Source: Haloprofundus salilacus (GTDB lineage: Archaea; Halobacteriota; Halobacteria; Halobacteriales; Haloferacaceae). Taken from it: a stretch of DNA of 64,000 bases. Numbering within the stretch: position 1 is the stretch's first letter; the number at the start of each line of letters is the position of its first letter. A model generated the notes under the pieces. It was not told where the DNA came from. It did no database searches and saw only the letters and a list, made by a program, of their open reading frames with translations. Positions 48,846 through 58,493 of this stretch are shown here, piece by piece. Where the stretch lies: NCBI RefSeq assembly GCF_020150815.1, contig NZ_CP083723.1:62001-126000 (forward strand), written 5' to 3'. The translations under genes and the position numbers were made by a program.

Positions 48846-50270
48846 ATGTTATCCGGATGGCGGTACCGCGTCGTTAGCGTCGTCGGCGCCGCCAGCCTCA
48901 CGGCCCTCGCGGTCTACTTTGCCAACCACGGCCTCGTACAGTGGCTGTTCACGACGTACGTTCCGCTGTTCAATCGCCTCGACGCGCACGTACTCGAAGG
49001 CGTCTCGCTCGATCGCGCCGTCTGGACGGCGGTTCTCGCGGTGCTCGTGAGTCTGGTACCGCTGTACAAACCGCGTCCGCGACGGATTCTGGATGTCGTT
49101 TCTCTGACACAAAAACACGTCCTCATCGCGGGACTCGCGCTCGCGACGTTTGGCTATTTCGAGTGGTCGCACAGACTCCCGCGGGCGACGCTCGTGATGG
49201 TCGTCGCAGTGCTTTTGATCGCAATGCCAACGTGGTTCGTCTGGATTCGGCGTCAACCCCCCGCAGAGTCCGGGCGGACAATCATCGTCGGCGACGACCC
49301 CACGCTCATCGACCGCATCGCACAGGAGGTGTCGCTACCGGTGCTCGGCTACGTCTGTCCGACGAGCGCACTGCCGCGCACCCGACAGCAGACGGTCGTC
49401 GACGGGGATACGGGGACCGCTGACGCGAGGGCTGACGGCGGCGACATGCTCCCGGAGCTCTCCCACCTCGGCGGGTTCTCGCGGTTGGACGACGTGCTCA
49501 TCGAACAGCACGTCGACACGGTGGTGCTGGCGTTCATGCGCCCCGACCGCGCAGAATTCTTCGGCGCGATCGACGCCTGTCACGAACACGGTGTCGAGGT
49601 GAAAGTCCACCGCGACTACTCGGACTCGGTGTTGACCGCCGAATCGAGCGTGGGGACGGTGGTAGACGTCGACATCGAGCCGTGGGACGTACAGGATTAC
49701 ATGCTGAAGCGCGCGTTCGACGTGGTGTTTGCTGCAGTGGGGATTCTCGTATTCGCACCGCTGATGCTCTTCATAGCAGTGGCGATTAAGTTAGATAGCT
49801 CTGGCCCCGTATTGTATAGTCAAGAGCGCACAGCGGGGTTAGGGGAGACGTTCAAGGTGTATAAGTTCCGATCGATGATTCCTGAGGGTGAGTCGGCGAC
49901 GCCAGTTGAGGACAACGAGAACGACCGAATTACGCGTATAGGTCATGTACTACGGCGGACACATCTAGATGAATTGCCGCAATTGTGGTCAATCTTGAAT
50001 GGAAAGATGAGCACCGTAGGTCCGCGAGCCGTGTGGACCAACGAAGAAGCGCTTCTGGAGCGTGAAATCCACATGTGGCGCAAACGGTGGTTCGTGAAGC
50101 CTGGACTGACGGGGTTGGCGCAAATTAATAACGCAAAGAGCACAGATCCGGACGCAAAACTGCGGTACGATCTAGATTACATCCGGCGGCAGTCATTTTG
50201 GTTTGATCTGAAGATAGTAGTGCGACAGGTATGGAAGGTGTGTGAAGACGTGTCTGAGCATTTCAGATGA
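48846..50270 (+). CDS. Priming sugar-phosphate transferase (bacterial sugar transferase family)
   Basis: 474 residues from ATG 48846. Four N-terminal membrane helices are followed by a soluble CoA-binding-like part (TIIVGDDPTLIDRIAQEV) and a last helix before the catalytic domain (RAFDVVFAAVGILVFAPLML). The conserved catalytic motifs are KFRSM, RTHLDELPQLW, KMSTVGPRA and KPGLTGLAQI. It transfers a sugar-1-phosphate to a polyprenyl phosphate to start a surface glycan. Base composition drops sharply near 49700-49800, within the gene, so the catalytic half appears to have been exchanged. A TATA-like TGTTTATTATG lies about 25 bases upstream. Confidence 0.9.
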   Translation: MLSGWRYRVVSVVGAASLTALAVYFANHGLVQWLFTTYVPLFNRLDAHVLEGVSLDRAVWTAVLAVLVSLVPLYKPRPRRILDVVSLTQKHVLIAGLALATFGYFEWSHRLPRATLVMVVAVLLIAMPTWFVWIRRQPPAESGRTIIVGDDPTLIDRIAQEVSLPVLGYVCPTSALPRTRQQTVVDGDTGTADARADGGDMLPELSHLGGFSRLDDVLIEQHVDTVVLAFMRPDRAEFFGAIDACHEHGVEVKVHRDYSDSVLTAESSVGTVVDVDIEPWDVQDYMLKRAFDVVFAAVGILVFAPLMLFIAVAIKLDSSGPVLYSQERTAGLGETFKVYKFRSMIPEGESATPVEDNENDRITRIGHVLRRTHLDELPQLWSILNGKMSTVGPRAVWTNEEALLEREIHMWRKRWFVKPGLTGLAQINNAKSTDPDAKLRYDLDYIRRQSFWFDLKIVVRQVWKVCEDVSEHFR

Positions 50271-50319
50271 CGGTATCGTTCAATCGGTGCTGTCTTAGCT
50301 CATAATTAGGAAATAATCA

Positions 50320-50640
50320 ATGCGAATCATTCGAGTCGCGCAGTAAGTCGATCTTGATGTGAGAGGTGGCGGTCCGTACTCCGTCCACACGATAAGTCGT
50401 TAATCAGCTATGGGGCACGATATGATTTTTTAACGGTCAGAGATGGCGTGAATCGCCCCGCATAGAGAAGAATGTGACGGATACACTGCTGTTACCCGTC
50501 ACGGCGTCGCTCTTCGGTAATGACATCTCGCGGGCGTCGCGTTGTCTTTCTGTGACGCTTATCCTACGACGTGATTCATACGCATTCATACCTATACTCA
50601 CTCGCCTTGCATACTTACAGAAGTATACGGTCGAGCGCCG
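50320..50640 (+). pseudogene. Decayed GT4 glycosyltransferase gene start
   Basis: ATG at 50320 reads MRIIRVAQ then TAA. The same gene continues as VDLDVRGGGPYSVHTISR, stop, SAMGHDMI, then FLTVRDGVNRPA in another frame, and further on YDVIHTHSYLYSLALHTY. These are the N-terminal motifs of GT4 enzymes (RVAQ, GGGPYxVH, DVIHxHSYLY). Several stops and frameshifts break the frame, and the C-terminal domain is absent. It explains the otherwise empty 400 bases between two active glycan genes. Confidence 0.7.
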
Positions 50641-50679
50641 AACGTAACAGAGTACGGAACGACAACCGGGCTTGCGTGA

Positions 50680-51879
50680 TCACTCGCGGGAGAGTTCGAG
50701 GATTTCCCTCACGGCCTCACGGAGACGTTTCCCGACACGTTCCCATGTGTAATGGGACCTGACGATATCGCGTGCCGCATAACCAATCCGTCGGCGACGT
50801 TCGACATCCGATAGTAGGCCAGTAGTTTCTGCGGCGAATGATTGCGGATTGTCAGCGACAACAAGGTGTCGTCCGTTGTCCGCCTTGATTCCTTCCCTAG
50901 CGAGGGAAGTGACCACAATGGGGCGGCTGAGTGCCATCGCTTCAAGGACCTTGTTCTGTAATCCTGCACCGTGGCGCATTGGCGCAACGACTACGTCTGC
51001 CAGATTAAGATACTCTCGAGGATTTTCAACGAATCCTGTGACGGTGACGCCGGGAATGTCATCAAGAACGGTCACTTTGTCACTCGGGCTAGAACCAACT
51101 ACGAGGAACTCGGCAGCCGGATACGTCTCGCGGACCAGCGGAAAAACCTCGCTGGCGAAGTATATGGCCGCATCCTCGTTTGGGAAGTAATCCATCTTTC
51201 CGAGGAAGACGAGCGTTGGCCCCGACTCCACTGCGCGGAGGGCGGTGGGTTTGCGTTCGAGAAGTTCGGGTTTTACGCCGTTCGGGAGTACGGAGAGCGA
51301 CGGGTACGACGCGCCCTCGGCGATGAACGAGCGGTCGGCATTCGTAATGATGAACGAGCGGTCGAACGTTTCCACAACCCGACGTTCGTACCGCCGTAGT
51401 CGCCGCCACTCCAACGGATAGATGAACCGCCAGAGCCCGGTCGAGTCTTGGCTCGCCTCCCGGTAGTTTCGAGAGATGGCATCCACAAGATCGACCACCT
51501 TCGGCGTCGAACGGTCCTGGACGTATTCCGTGGTGCGGACGTGGTTGCAGTACAACAGGTCGAACCGGTGTTCGTGCTCGTCCAGCCACGCGTCCACCGC
51601 TCCGAAGTGGAAGTAGTGCGCCTGGAGTGGATGCCGCGAAAACAGACCGGGAATCGTGTTTAGGTAAAACCGGTACGACGGGTAGGAGAACACGTGGACG
51701 TCCGCAAACACCGATTCGAGTTTAGCGACCGCCGTGTCGTCGACCGGGGCTTCGTCGACGACCAGCAGTTCGACGTCGTGCTCCCGCGCAAGTTCGCAGG
51801 CAGTGTAGAACATCCGGAGTTTCGCCCCACCGGTCAGCGGGTATGGGAGACGAGAACAGAGAACGAGTATGCGGGCCAT
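50680..51879 (-). CDS. GT4-family glycosyltransferase
   Basis: 399 residues. N-terminal start ILVLCSRLPYPLTGGAKLR, then DLVDAISRNYREAS in the linker. The nucleotide-sugar domain shows FLGKMDYFPNEDAAIYFA, VTGFVENPREYL and the donor-binding segment MRHGAGLQNKVLEAMALSRP. This is a retaining GT-B enzyme, probably membrane-associated on the cytoplasmic side, adding a sugar to the lipid-linked glycan. Its ATG overlaps the stop of the upstream GT gene by one base, so the two are co-transcribed. Confidence 0.85.
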   Translation of the reverse strand: MARILVLCSRLPYPLTGGAKLRMFYTACELAREHDVELLVVDEAPVDDTAVAKLESVFADVHVFSYPSYRFYLNTIPGLFSRHPLQAHYFHFGAVDAWLDEHEHRFDLLYCNHVRTTEYVQDRSTPKVVDLVDAISRNYREASQDSTGLWRFIYPLEWRRLRRYERRVVETFDRSFIITNADRSFIAEGASYPSLSVLPNGVKPELLERKPTALRAVESGPTLVFLGKMDYFPNEDAAIYFASEVFPLVRETYPAAEFLVVGSSPSDKVTVLDDIPGVTVTGFVENPREYLNLADVVVAPMRHGAGLQNKVLEAMALSRPIVVTSLAREGIKADNGRHLVVADNPQSFAAETTGLLSDVERRRRIGYAARDIVRSHYTWERVGKRLREAVREILELSRE

Positions 51880-53006
51880 CAGTCGCGTCGAACCTTGTTG
51901 AGCGCGTCACTGATGGTGAGCGCCGTACTTTTCCATGAGAACTGTTCTGCTCGCGCAAGTCCGCGTTCCCGGTACGTCTGCGCGAGGTCCGAATCCGTCA
52001 GCAGTCGTGTGATGGCGTCGGCGAGCGCGTCGGGGTCGGTGGGGTCGACCGTGACGCCGGCGTCACCGACGACGTCAGGTAGCGAGGAGCGGTCGGACGT
52101 GACGACGGGCGTACCCGATTGCATCGCCTCCAGTGGCGGAATTCCGAACCCCTCGTATAGGGAAGGGTAGACGAAAACAGACGCGAGGTTGTACAGTAGC
52201 GGGAGGTCGTCGTCGGGGACGTATCCAGGGCGATAGACAAGTCCCTCCGACCACGCGGCGTTAAGGACATCCTTGAACTCTGGGTCCGGGACATGGTCCT
52301 GGCCGACGACGACTACGGGGAGCCGGTCGGACTCAGGAAGCCGTGCAAGTGCACGGACCAGCGTCGAGACATTCTTCCGGGGCTCGACGTTCCCGACGAA
52401 CAATACGAACTCGTTGGGGAGGTTGTACTCCTCACGTAGCCTGTAGCGTTCGTCGTCGGAGAGGGTGCGCGGGTGGAAACGGTCGTCTGCAGCGGGCGGC
52501 GCGACAGATACCCTCGAGTTGGGGACATCGTAGAACCGCTGGAGGTCGCGTCTCGTGCTCTCGGAAACGGTGACGATGTGGTCGGCGGTGCGGATCGAAA
52601 GCGGGAGGAACGTTCGGAGGTACGCGCGGTACGCAGCGGTGTGAACCGCGGGGTGGACGCGGTGAACGAGATCATGGACGACGATGACGCTCGGCACGGG
52701 GCAGTAGATAGGTTTGAGGAAGTTTGGGCCGAGGAAACAGTCGATGTCGTCTACGCGGAGGACTCGTGGGAGGGTCACGTTCACCCACCACGCCGGCGCG
52801 GCGGGACCAAGGGCGCGGGAGATCACTTCGGAAGGAGGAATCGAAAAAGGTCGAATAGCGTCATTGACAAGCGGGAGTTCATCGATGGATGTACAGTAAC
52901 CTGTAGTTTCTAAGTCAAAGGAATCTGATGAAAGAACCCCCTGGAGGTAATTACCAACACCTGAGATATTGCCAGCGAGCGATCGGGCGTCGATACCGAC
53001 AGTCAC
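51879..53006 (-). CDS. GT4-family glycosyltransferase (mannosyltransferase-like)
   Basis: 375 residues. MTVGIDARSLAGNISGVGNY at the start, VIVVHDLVHRVHP and HIVTVSESTRRDLQRFY in the acceptor domain, and in the donor domain FVLFVGNVEPRKNVSTLVRA and YEGFGIPPLEAMQSGTPVV (EGFGIPPLE is the EX7E motif). The closest general type is MtfB-like mannosyltransferases. It is first in a two-gene operon with the following GT. The divergent polymerase-like gene starts 95 bases upstream, leaving a shared promoter region. Confidence 0.85.
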   Translation of the reverse strand: MTVGIDARSLAGNISGVGNYLQGVLSSDSFDLETTGYCTSIDELPLVNDAIRPFSIPPSEVISRALGPAAPAWWVNVTLPRVLRVDDIDCFLGPNFLKPIYCPVPSVIVVHDLVHRVHPAVHTAAYRAYLRTFLPLSIRTADHIVTVSESTRRDLQRFYDVPNSRVSVAPPAADDRFHPRTLSDDERYRLREEYNLPNEFVLFVGNVEPRKNVSTLVRALARLPESDRLPVVVVGQDHVPDPEFKDVLNAAWSEGLVYRPGYVPDDDLPLLYNLASVFVYPSLYEGFGIPPLEAMQSGTPVVTSDRSSLPDVVGDAGVTVDPTDPDALADAITRLLTDSDLAQTYRERGLARAEQFSWKSTALTISDALNKVRRD

Positions 53007-53101
53007 TGTGAGGCTCTATATCCTGTCTCACTCATAGTCACTTCGACTTTCCCAAGCGTGAATCAAACGACTTTTGCAGAGGAAGTTTCACACAGACACT
53101 A

Positions 53102-54661
53102 ATGCGACCGGCCTACCGGCATGGGATTGTCTCTTCTACCTTGCTTCTCCCAGTAACACTTTTTCTCGGAATTATTCTCCAAGAGATACTAGTTCCACTG
53201 CCAGGACTGATAAGTCTCGCGCTGACGTTAGTTACGTACGGAGGATATATCGTATATACAGAGGAGTATCGAATTGGGTTTCTTGCTGCCTTCGCTACAG
53301 CAGCAACGATCTCCGCAGATATCCCAGTTCTGGAAGAAACTGCAGCATTTGCTGGACCGTCTGTCGGGTCAATCTTCCTCATCGAAATCATTGCGATACC
53401 GGGTATAGCGTACTTGCTCTATGATTGGCGGGAGTGGGACCACGTTGAACTCCTCCTTACAGCGTATTCAGTTTGGGCTGCGATTTCTGTCGTCTTCGGT
53501 ATCGGCCCCGCAAAGGCGGCAGGGTTCTGGTTCGCTGCGTACTCATTCTTGGGAGTTATCTCGTATGCCATTTTCCGACGTGCGATTCAGCGTCGAATCG
53601 TCTCGTGCACCGAGGCTGTCTCGTTGTTCCTCTTCGCCGGCGCCGGCCAAGGACTCATTGCAGCTCTCCAATTGATTCACACGGCAAATTTTGGTTTAAC
53701 TACGCTCGGAGAAGGAGCAAATTCAAGCGGAGTATATATATCATTATTCCTTTACAAAGTCCCGATTGGAACGTATATCAGCGGGTTCATGTCAATGTCA
53801 TTTGAACTTGCGAATTATCTGGTCCTTCTCTTACCGGTGATAATAGCCTTCGCGATTTTGAAGCGGCAACAGAGATGGTCTAGTATCGCCTTGGGCAGTG
53901 CAGCGGTCATCGCAGCAGTGGGAGTCAGAGTGACAATGTCGGACGCTGCACGGGGAGGGCTGATTATAGCGCTCGGAGTGTTTATCGTAGCTCTTCTCGC
54001 AATGAGAGTAGATAATCGAATAGTCGTAGCGGCGGTAATACCGATATTGCCTGCGTTCATTCGGTCAACCACTTCCGGACAAGGGGTACTCGTCAATCAA
54101 GAAACGTCAAACCCGTCAACGGGCCCTACAGCCCCGGAGAATCCAACAACTACGCCGACATCCCCGACGGGAAACCCCGATCCGGTGAACATCAGTATTC
54201 CGTTCTTCGACCTCTCAAATCTCGGCGTTCGTCTCCAGCAGTATATCATTGGAATTCAAATGTTCATCAATCACCCGCTGTTCGGTGTCGGAGCGGCCAA
54301 CTATCAGTTGGTAGCGATGGGTTACGACGCTCCCTATCCCCCGGGTGGGGAGTTCCCCTACTCAATACACAGCATCTACATTACCCTCCTCGCCGAGACC
54401 GGGCTTCCGGGATTCTTCCTGTATACTTTGGCAGGAGCATCGGTGGTTCTCGGGGGCCTATACTACGGAGTCAGGGAACAGAACGTTCTTCTAAGCGGGC
54501 TTGCATGTGGTTTACTCGGAACTTTCGCGTTCGGATCGCTGGATATTCTCCAGTTGTACTATCCTACAGCATTCGTCCCGATCTGGGCCGTAGCTGGAAT
54601 TGCTGGCGCAATCTGTGGGGGAATACATCTACCTACACCAAGAGGCATATTCTCAAGATAA
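53102..54661 (+). CDS. O-antigen ligase/polymerase-like membrane protein
   Basis: 519 residues with about twelve hydrophobic segments. A large extracellular loop (residues about 330-400) is rich in Pro, Thr and Asn and contains N-x-S/T sequons. The family motifs VTMSDAARGGLIIALGVFI (with the conserved Arg) and NHPLFGVGAANYQLVA are those of Wzy/WaaL-type enzymes. In archaea these may join or polymerise lipid-linked oligosaccharides on the outer face. The GC content is lower than in the flanking GT genes. Confidence 0.75.
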   Translation: MRPAYRHGIVSSTLLLPVTLFLGIILQEILVPLPGLISLALTLVTYGGYIVYTEEYRIGFLAAFATAATISADIPVLEETAAFAGPSVGSIFLIEIIAIPGIAYLLYDWREWDHVELLLTAYSVWAAISVVFGIGPAKAAGFWFAAYSFLGVISYAIFRRAIQRRIVSCTEAVSLFLFAGAGQGLIAALQLIHTANFGLTTLGEGANSSGVYISLFLYKVPIGTYISGFMSMSFELANYLVLLLPVIIAFAILKRQQRWSSIALGSAAVIAAVGVRVTMSDAARGGLIIALGVFIVALLAMRVDNRIVVAAVIPILPAFIRSTTSGQGVLVNQETSNPSTGPTAPENPTTTPTSPTGNPDPVNISIPFFDLSNLGVRLQQYIIGIQMFINHPLFGVGAANYQLVAMGYDAPYPPGGEFPYSIHSIYITLLAETGLPGFFLYTLAGASVVLGGLYYGVREQNVLLSGLACGLLGTFAFGSLDILQLYYPTAFVPIWAVAGIAGAICGGIHLPTPRGIFSR

Positions 54662-54662
54662 T

Positions 54663-55805
54663 TTAGTCGGTAGACTCAAGTAGTCGGTGAACTTCAGCAG
54701 AAATTCTCTTTTGGAACCGGTCTACGGAGAAGTTAGAGACCGGATTTAGGAATGACTCGCGGAGCGCCTTGGGGTCTTGGTTGCCTGACAGGACGCGTCC
54801 GATCTTCTCAGCAGCCTCGTGAGGAGTGGAGAAGGTGACGGCGTCCCGTCTGCCGACGATTTCGACCTGTCCGCCGGAGTCGGGGACGAAAGGGATCATA
54901 CCGGCAGTGACCATCTCGGCGACCGCCATCCCGAAGTGTTCGTAGCGGCGGCCGTGGAGACCGAACCGGTGGGTAGCGAGCAACTCCAGGAGTTGTTCGC
55001 GTTCTAGCGCACCCTCGTAGGAGACGTAGGGCCGTTCGTCAATCGCGCACGAGACACACCGCCAGTAGTCGTCGTCGCCGTGCCGGCCGACAACGTGCAT
55101 GTGGATGTCGAACCCACGGTCGCGTACGGCGTCAACGATACGAACGAGTTCGAGGACGTTCTTCCGTTGTTCGAGTCGGCCGACGGAGACGAACCCGTTC
55201 TCACGGTCCTCCCACGGAATCGGCGAGAACGCCTCGACGTCCACTGGCGGGTAGACCGTCCGTGGTCGAACTCCGTAGATATCGCGCGTCACGTCCGCAG
55301 TCCAGTCAGAGTTCGCGAGTAGCGTGCTGTCCGTGACCTCTCGTTCGTCCCACCCCGCGATAGCGCGGCAGACGCGGTTGTACGTGCGGTACGCGGGCGT
55401 ATTGACGTCGGTCTCGCCGGGGACACTCGCCCGGTCGAACTGTGGAACGTGTATGTACTGCACGGAGTCACCGGGGAGGGCTAGCTCGTTTATCGTGCTG
55501 ACGACCAGGTCGTAGTTGTCGCACAGCGGACGGATCGCACGGTTGAACACGGCAATCTCCGCGAGCGCGAAGCGATCACGGCGTAGTCGGTGGATGTGCG
55601 AGATGACTGAATTGACCGGCCTCACCGAGACGCGGGGTGGTTCAACACCCGCGAAAGCGGCGAGCGATGTGAGTTCGACATCGGGGGTGGCGGTGACGAG
55701 TTCCACGTCATGGTCCTCCTCAAGCGATTTGAGAACGTGCGTACAGACGACCTCGCCGCCGCCGAAGGTGGAAAGATCAGGGTGGAGAACACCGATCGAG
55801 GCCAT
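54663..55805 (-). CDS. GT4-family glycosyltransferase (ALG11-like)
   Basis: 380 residues from ATG 55803-55805; upstream codons to 55856 are in the divergent promoter. MASIGVLHPDLSTFGGGEVV, SVQYIHVPQFDRASVP and LLANSDWTADVTRDIYG in the acceptor part, VSVGRLEQRKNVLELVRIV and HFGMAVAEMVTAGMIPFVPD in the donor part. The GGGE start and HVP segment are typical of ALG11-like mannosyltransferases. Convergent with the polymerase-like gene (one base between stops) and divergent from the next GT. Confidence 0.85.
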   Translation of the reverse strand: MASIGVLHPDLSTFGGGEVVCTHVLKSLEEDHDVELVTATPDVELTSLAAFAGVEPPRVSVRPVNSVISHIHRLRRDRFALAEIAVFNRAIRPLCDNYDLVVSTINELALPGDSVQYIHVPQFDRASVPGETDVNTPAYRTYNRVCRAIAGWDEREVTDSTLLANSDWTADVTRDIYGVRPRTVYPPVDVEAFSPIPWEDRENGFVSVGRLEQRKNVLELVRIVDAVRDRGFDIHMHVVGRHGDDDYWRCVSCAIDERPYVSYEGALEREQLLELLATHRFGLHGRRYEHFGMAVAEMVTAGMIPFVPDSGGQVEIVGRRDAVTFSTPHEAAEKIGRVLSGNQDPKALRESFLNPVSNFSVDRFQKRISAEVHRLLESTD

Positions 55806-55891
55806 GGCCCGACTTCGTCTCGGGGTTAGTTTACTGTCACGGTGTGCACGAGACACCGGATTTATTCGAGTGGAGGGGTTTTCAGCACGGT

Positions 55892-56848
55892 ATGCCTACG
55901 GTGTTTACATATAACCAGCACCCCGCGTACCTCTACCTTCTCTCCCATGTCGACGCGGAATTTGTCGTCGTCGGGGAGTGGGGTGTGGACACGCGTTCCC
56001 ACCCGGACAACGTACGGTTTATAGACTCCTGTGAGGCAGACGAGTACGCCGGCTACGCGGACGTCTGGCTTTCGCACCTCATCACGCCAGACCTCGCCCG
56101 TTTCGCGCAGATGGGACGGCGAATCGGCTGGCCCGACAAGCTCGTACAAATCATGCACGGACGCTCAGACCGCGTCGGCCATCTCAGGTCCCCTCTCGCT
56201 AGAGCCGGGTATAGAGCCGCAAAGCAGGCGGTCATCCCGGTTCTCTGGGCGGTAGGTCGAACTCTGGACATCGAGTACGTTTACATTAGCGACTACGTCG
56301 CCGACTCTTGGCGAATAGGTGGGCACACGATATATCCAGCCGTGCTCCCTGAACTGTACGAAGGGGGACAGACAGATGGAGAGGACTACGCGCTCGTGGT
56401 CGGGAATGAACTCCACCGCGGGCACTTCGAGTTTGACATCCTCCAGCAGGTCATTGGGCGACGGGATGTCCGAGTCTGTGGCGCGAACCCGCAGCTGGTC
56501 ACGGAGCCTGGCCGGGTGTCGTGGGGGGAATTGAAACGGCAGTACCGGAACGCGAATTGTTACGTGAACCTCCTGCAGCCGCCGGAGAATTCGTTCAACT
56601 TGGCGACGTTAGAGGCTATCGGGAGCGGTACGCCGATAGTGACGCTCCAACACCCAGAGTCCGTATTCGAAAACGGGGTGACTGCACTGGTCTGCGAGAC
56701 TGCGGAGGAGGTAGTTGAGGCGATGGACCGACTCCGGGACGACGAGGCGCTCGCAAAGCGACTTAGAACCAACGCGCATCAGCTGGCCGCCGAGACGTTC
56801 GACATGGAGCGGTTTCAGCGGAGTTGGCGCGCCGTACTGTCCGCGTGA
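55892..56848 (+). CDS. Glycosyltransferase, GT-B type
   Basis: 318 residues from ATG 55892; TTTATTCGAG about 27 bases upstream is a fitting TATA box. The N-terminal domain is short and atypical (FTYNQHPAYLYLLSHVDAEF, DVWLSHLITPDLARFAQMG). The C-terminal domain has YALVVGNELHRGHFEFDILQ and ENSFNLATLEAIGSGTPIV, the donor-binding signature of GT4-like enzymes. It could act on the same lipid-linked glycan. No membrane helix is seen. Confidence 0.75.
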   Translation: MPTVFTYNQHPAYLYLLSHVDAEFVVVGEWGVDTRSHPDNVRFIDSCEADEYAGYADVWLSHLITPDLARFAQMGRRIGWPDKLVQIMHGRSDRVGHLRSPLARAGYRAAKQAVIPVLWAVGRTLDIEYVYISDYVADSWRIGGHTIYPAVLPELYEGGQTDGEDYALVVGNELHRGHFEFDILQQVIGRRDVRVCGANPQLVTEPGRVSWGELKRQYRNANCYVNLLQPPENSFNLATLEAIGSGTPIVTLQHPESVFENGVTALVCETAEEVVEAMDRLRDDEALAKRLRTNAHQLAAETFDMERFQRSWRAVLSA

Positions 56849-56903
56849 AATTGTCTGTGGATTAACGCGCCGAGGGGGTGGAGCTTGACAGGGTTCGGCC
56901 ATA

Positions 56904-58349
56904 TCATTCCAGCAGGGTTCGAGCATGAGCGAGTTCCGACTGAGAGACGACGCCGGTTGCGACGAGGAGCGCGGCGTAGATGGCCGTCGTCGGGAGGACG
57001 AGGAGTAGGTCCACGACTAGCCCACTGAATCCGAGGGAGTGCACGAGAGCGTAGACGGCGAGTATCACCAATGAACACATCACTGCCAACGCGCAGTGAC
57101 GCCATGGGAACCGCCACGCAACGAAACGCCGCGAGACGATATACACAAAGACGGGGTAGAGGGCGAACCCGACGAGCGACGCAAGGGCGGCACCGAGGTA
57201 GCCATAGAGTTGAATGAGCGGAAAGTTCAACACGATGTTCACGGCTAGGGCAAGACACACTCCTACGAGCATCGTCCGCGACCGCTCCCCGACTTCGAGT
57301 GGCTTGTGACCGACGTTCGCGAGGTTCCATAAGAAGAGACCGGCCGTAACCAGTGGGACAACGAGATACCCCGCGGCGTACTGCGAGTCGAGTATGAAAT
57401 CCGTGAGGGGGCGACTAAGGACCAGTGAGAATGCGACGATGGGAACACCGACGAGCGCGAGGTAGCGAGTGTAGCGAAAGACGTCCGCCGCGAGTTGCTC
57501 CTCAGTCCCGCCGTCCCACGCGTTCATGACGAGTGGGTGAATCGCTTGAATCATCGGGCCGAACGCGAGTCCGGCGGCTCTTGCGGCGAGCGTGTAGTTC
57601 GAGGAGTACACGCCGACCGACGCACTCCCCCGGAGGAGTTCGAGGATGAATCGGTCGGAGAAGTTGAGGAGGTTGTGCGCGAGTGCCCACCCAATGAGCG
57701 GGAACCCGAACACGGCCATTCGCCGAGCCAATGCCAGGTCGAACCGGCCGCGAAGTGTGGATAGAGCGTCGGCCTGCCACAGCAGGACTGTAGCGGCGAT
57801 TGCTGTGCCAAGCGCGGTTCCCCAGAGCCATCCGACGATGGAGTGCAGGAGCAGGAACGAGAGTGCGAGTGCTGCGACCGCGTTCACTATCGCGCGAGCA
57901 ACCCCTATGCGCAAAACGATTTTCGAATCGAGTTTCGACTGATGGACGGCACGGTAGACGTTGTAGAGACTTGTCGCCGCGAGCAGGGCGACGCCTGCGA
58001 AGTAGTAGTCGGCGTACGCTCCGAGCACGGGTTCGACGATTGGGTATGCGAGGGTGGTGAGCAAGACGACGGCCGCGCTGAGACCAATGACGACGACGGA
58101 GACGACACCAACCACCGAGCGGGACTGTTCGGGTTCAAACCGGAGGACGGATTGGTCGAGCCAGCCAGTCAGAACGGTACTGGCGATCGTGACTGCAGAC
58201 AGTGCCAGTGAGTACCGGCCGAACGCACTCGGGGTGAACGCCTGCGTAAAGAGCGAGAGGAGGACGAGAGCTAGGACAGCGGGGAGTGCGCTGGCTAGTC
58301 CGTATCGAAAGACGTGCGCTGAAAGACCCTCAGTCGACCGATTAGCCAT
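56904..58349 (-). CDS. Polysaccharide flippase (MOP/Wzx family)
   Basis: 481 residues with 12-14 predicted helices (from FRYGLASALPAVLALVLLSL to VVDLLLVLPTTAIYAALLVA). The start VFRYGLAS and the seventh-helix region NLLNFSDRFILELLRGSASV are characteristic of oligosaccharide flippases, in which a charged residue lies between helices. It would move lipid-linked glycans to the outside, like AglR. It lies between the GT genes and the STT3-like gene, convergent with the GT gene at 55892. Confidence 0.85.
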   Translation of the reverse strand: MANRSTEGLSAHVFRYGLASALPAVLALVLLSLFTQAFTPSAFGRYSLALSAVTIASTVLTGWLDQSVLRFEPEQSRSVVGVVSVVVIGLSAAVVLLTTLAYPIVEPVLGAYADYYFAGVALLAATSLYNVYRAVHQSKLDSKIVLRIGVARAIVNAVAALALSFLLLHSIVGWLWGTALGTAIAATVLLWQADALSTLRGRFDLALARRMAVFGFPLIGWALAHNLLNFSDRFILELLRGSASVGVYSSNYTLAARAAGLAFGPMIQAIHPLVMNAWDGGTEEQLAADVFRYTRYLALVGVPIVAFSLVLSRPLTDFILDSQYAAGYLVVPLVTAGLFLWNLANVGHKPLEVGERSRTMLVGVCLALAVNIVLNFPLIQLYGYLGAALASLVGFALYPVFVYIVSRRFVAWRFPWRHCALAVMCSLVILAVYALVHSLGFSGLVVDLLLVLPTTAIYAALLVATGVVSQSELAHARTLLE

Positions 58350-58493
58350 TATTTGCGGTCTGAATCCGTGTAGGCCTATACATTCTCATATGGGCTAGTC
58401 CGCCATGTCGGCTTTGACGATCCGGCGTTGCCGAGCTTGATGTTAGTATCCAGCTTAGACTACCCAGGATTAGAGCCGACGACGTTCGTCCGA

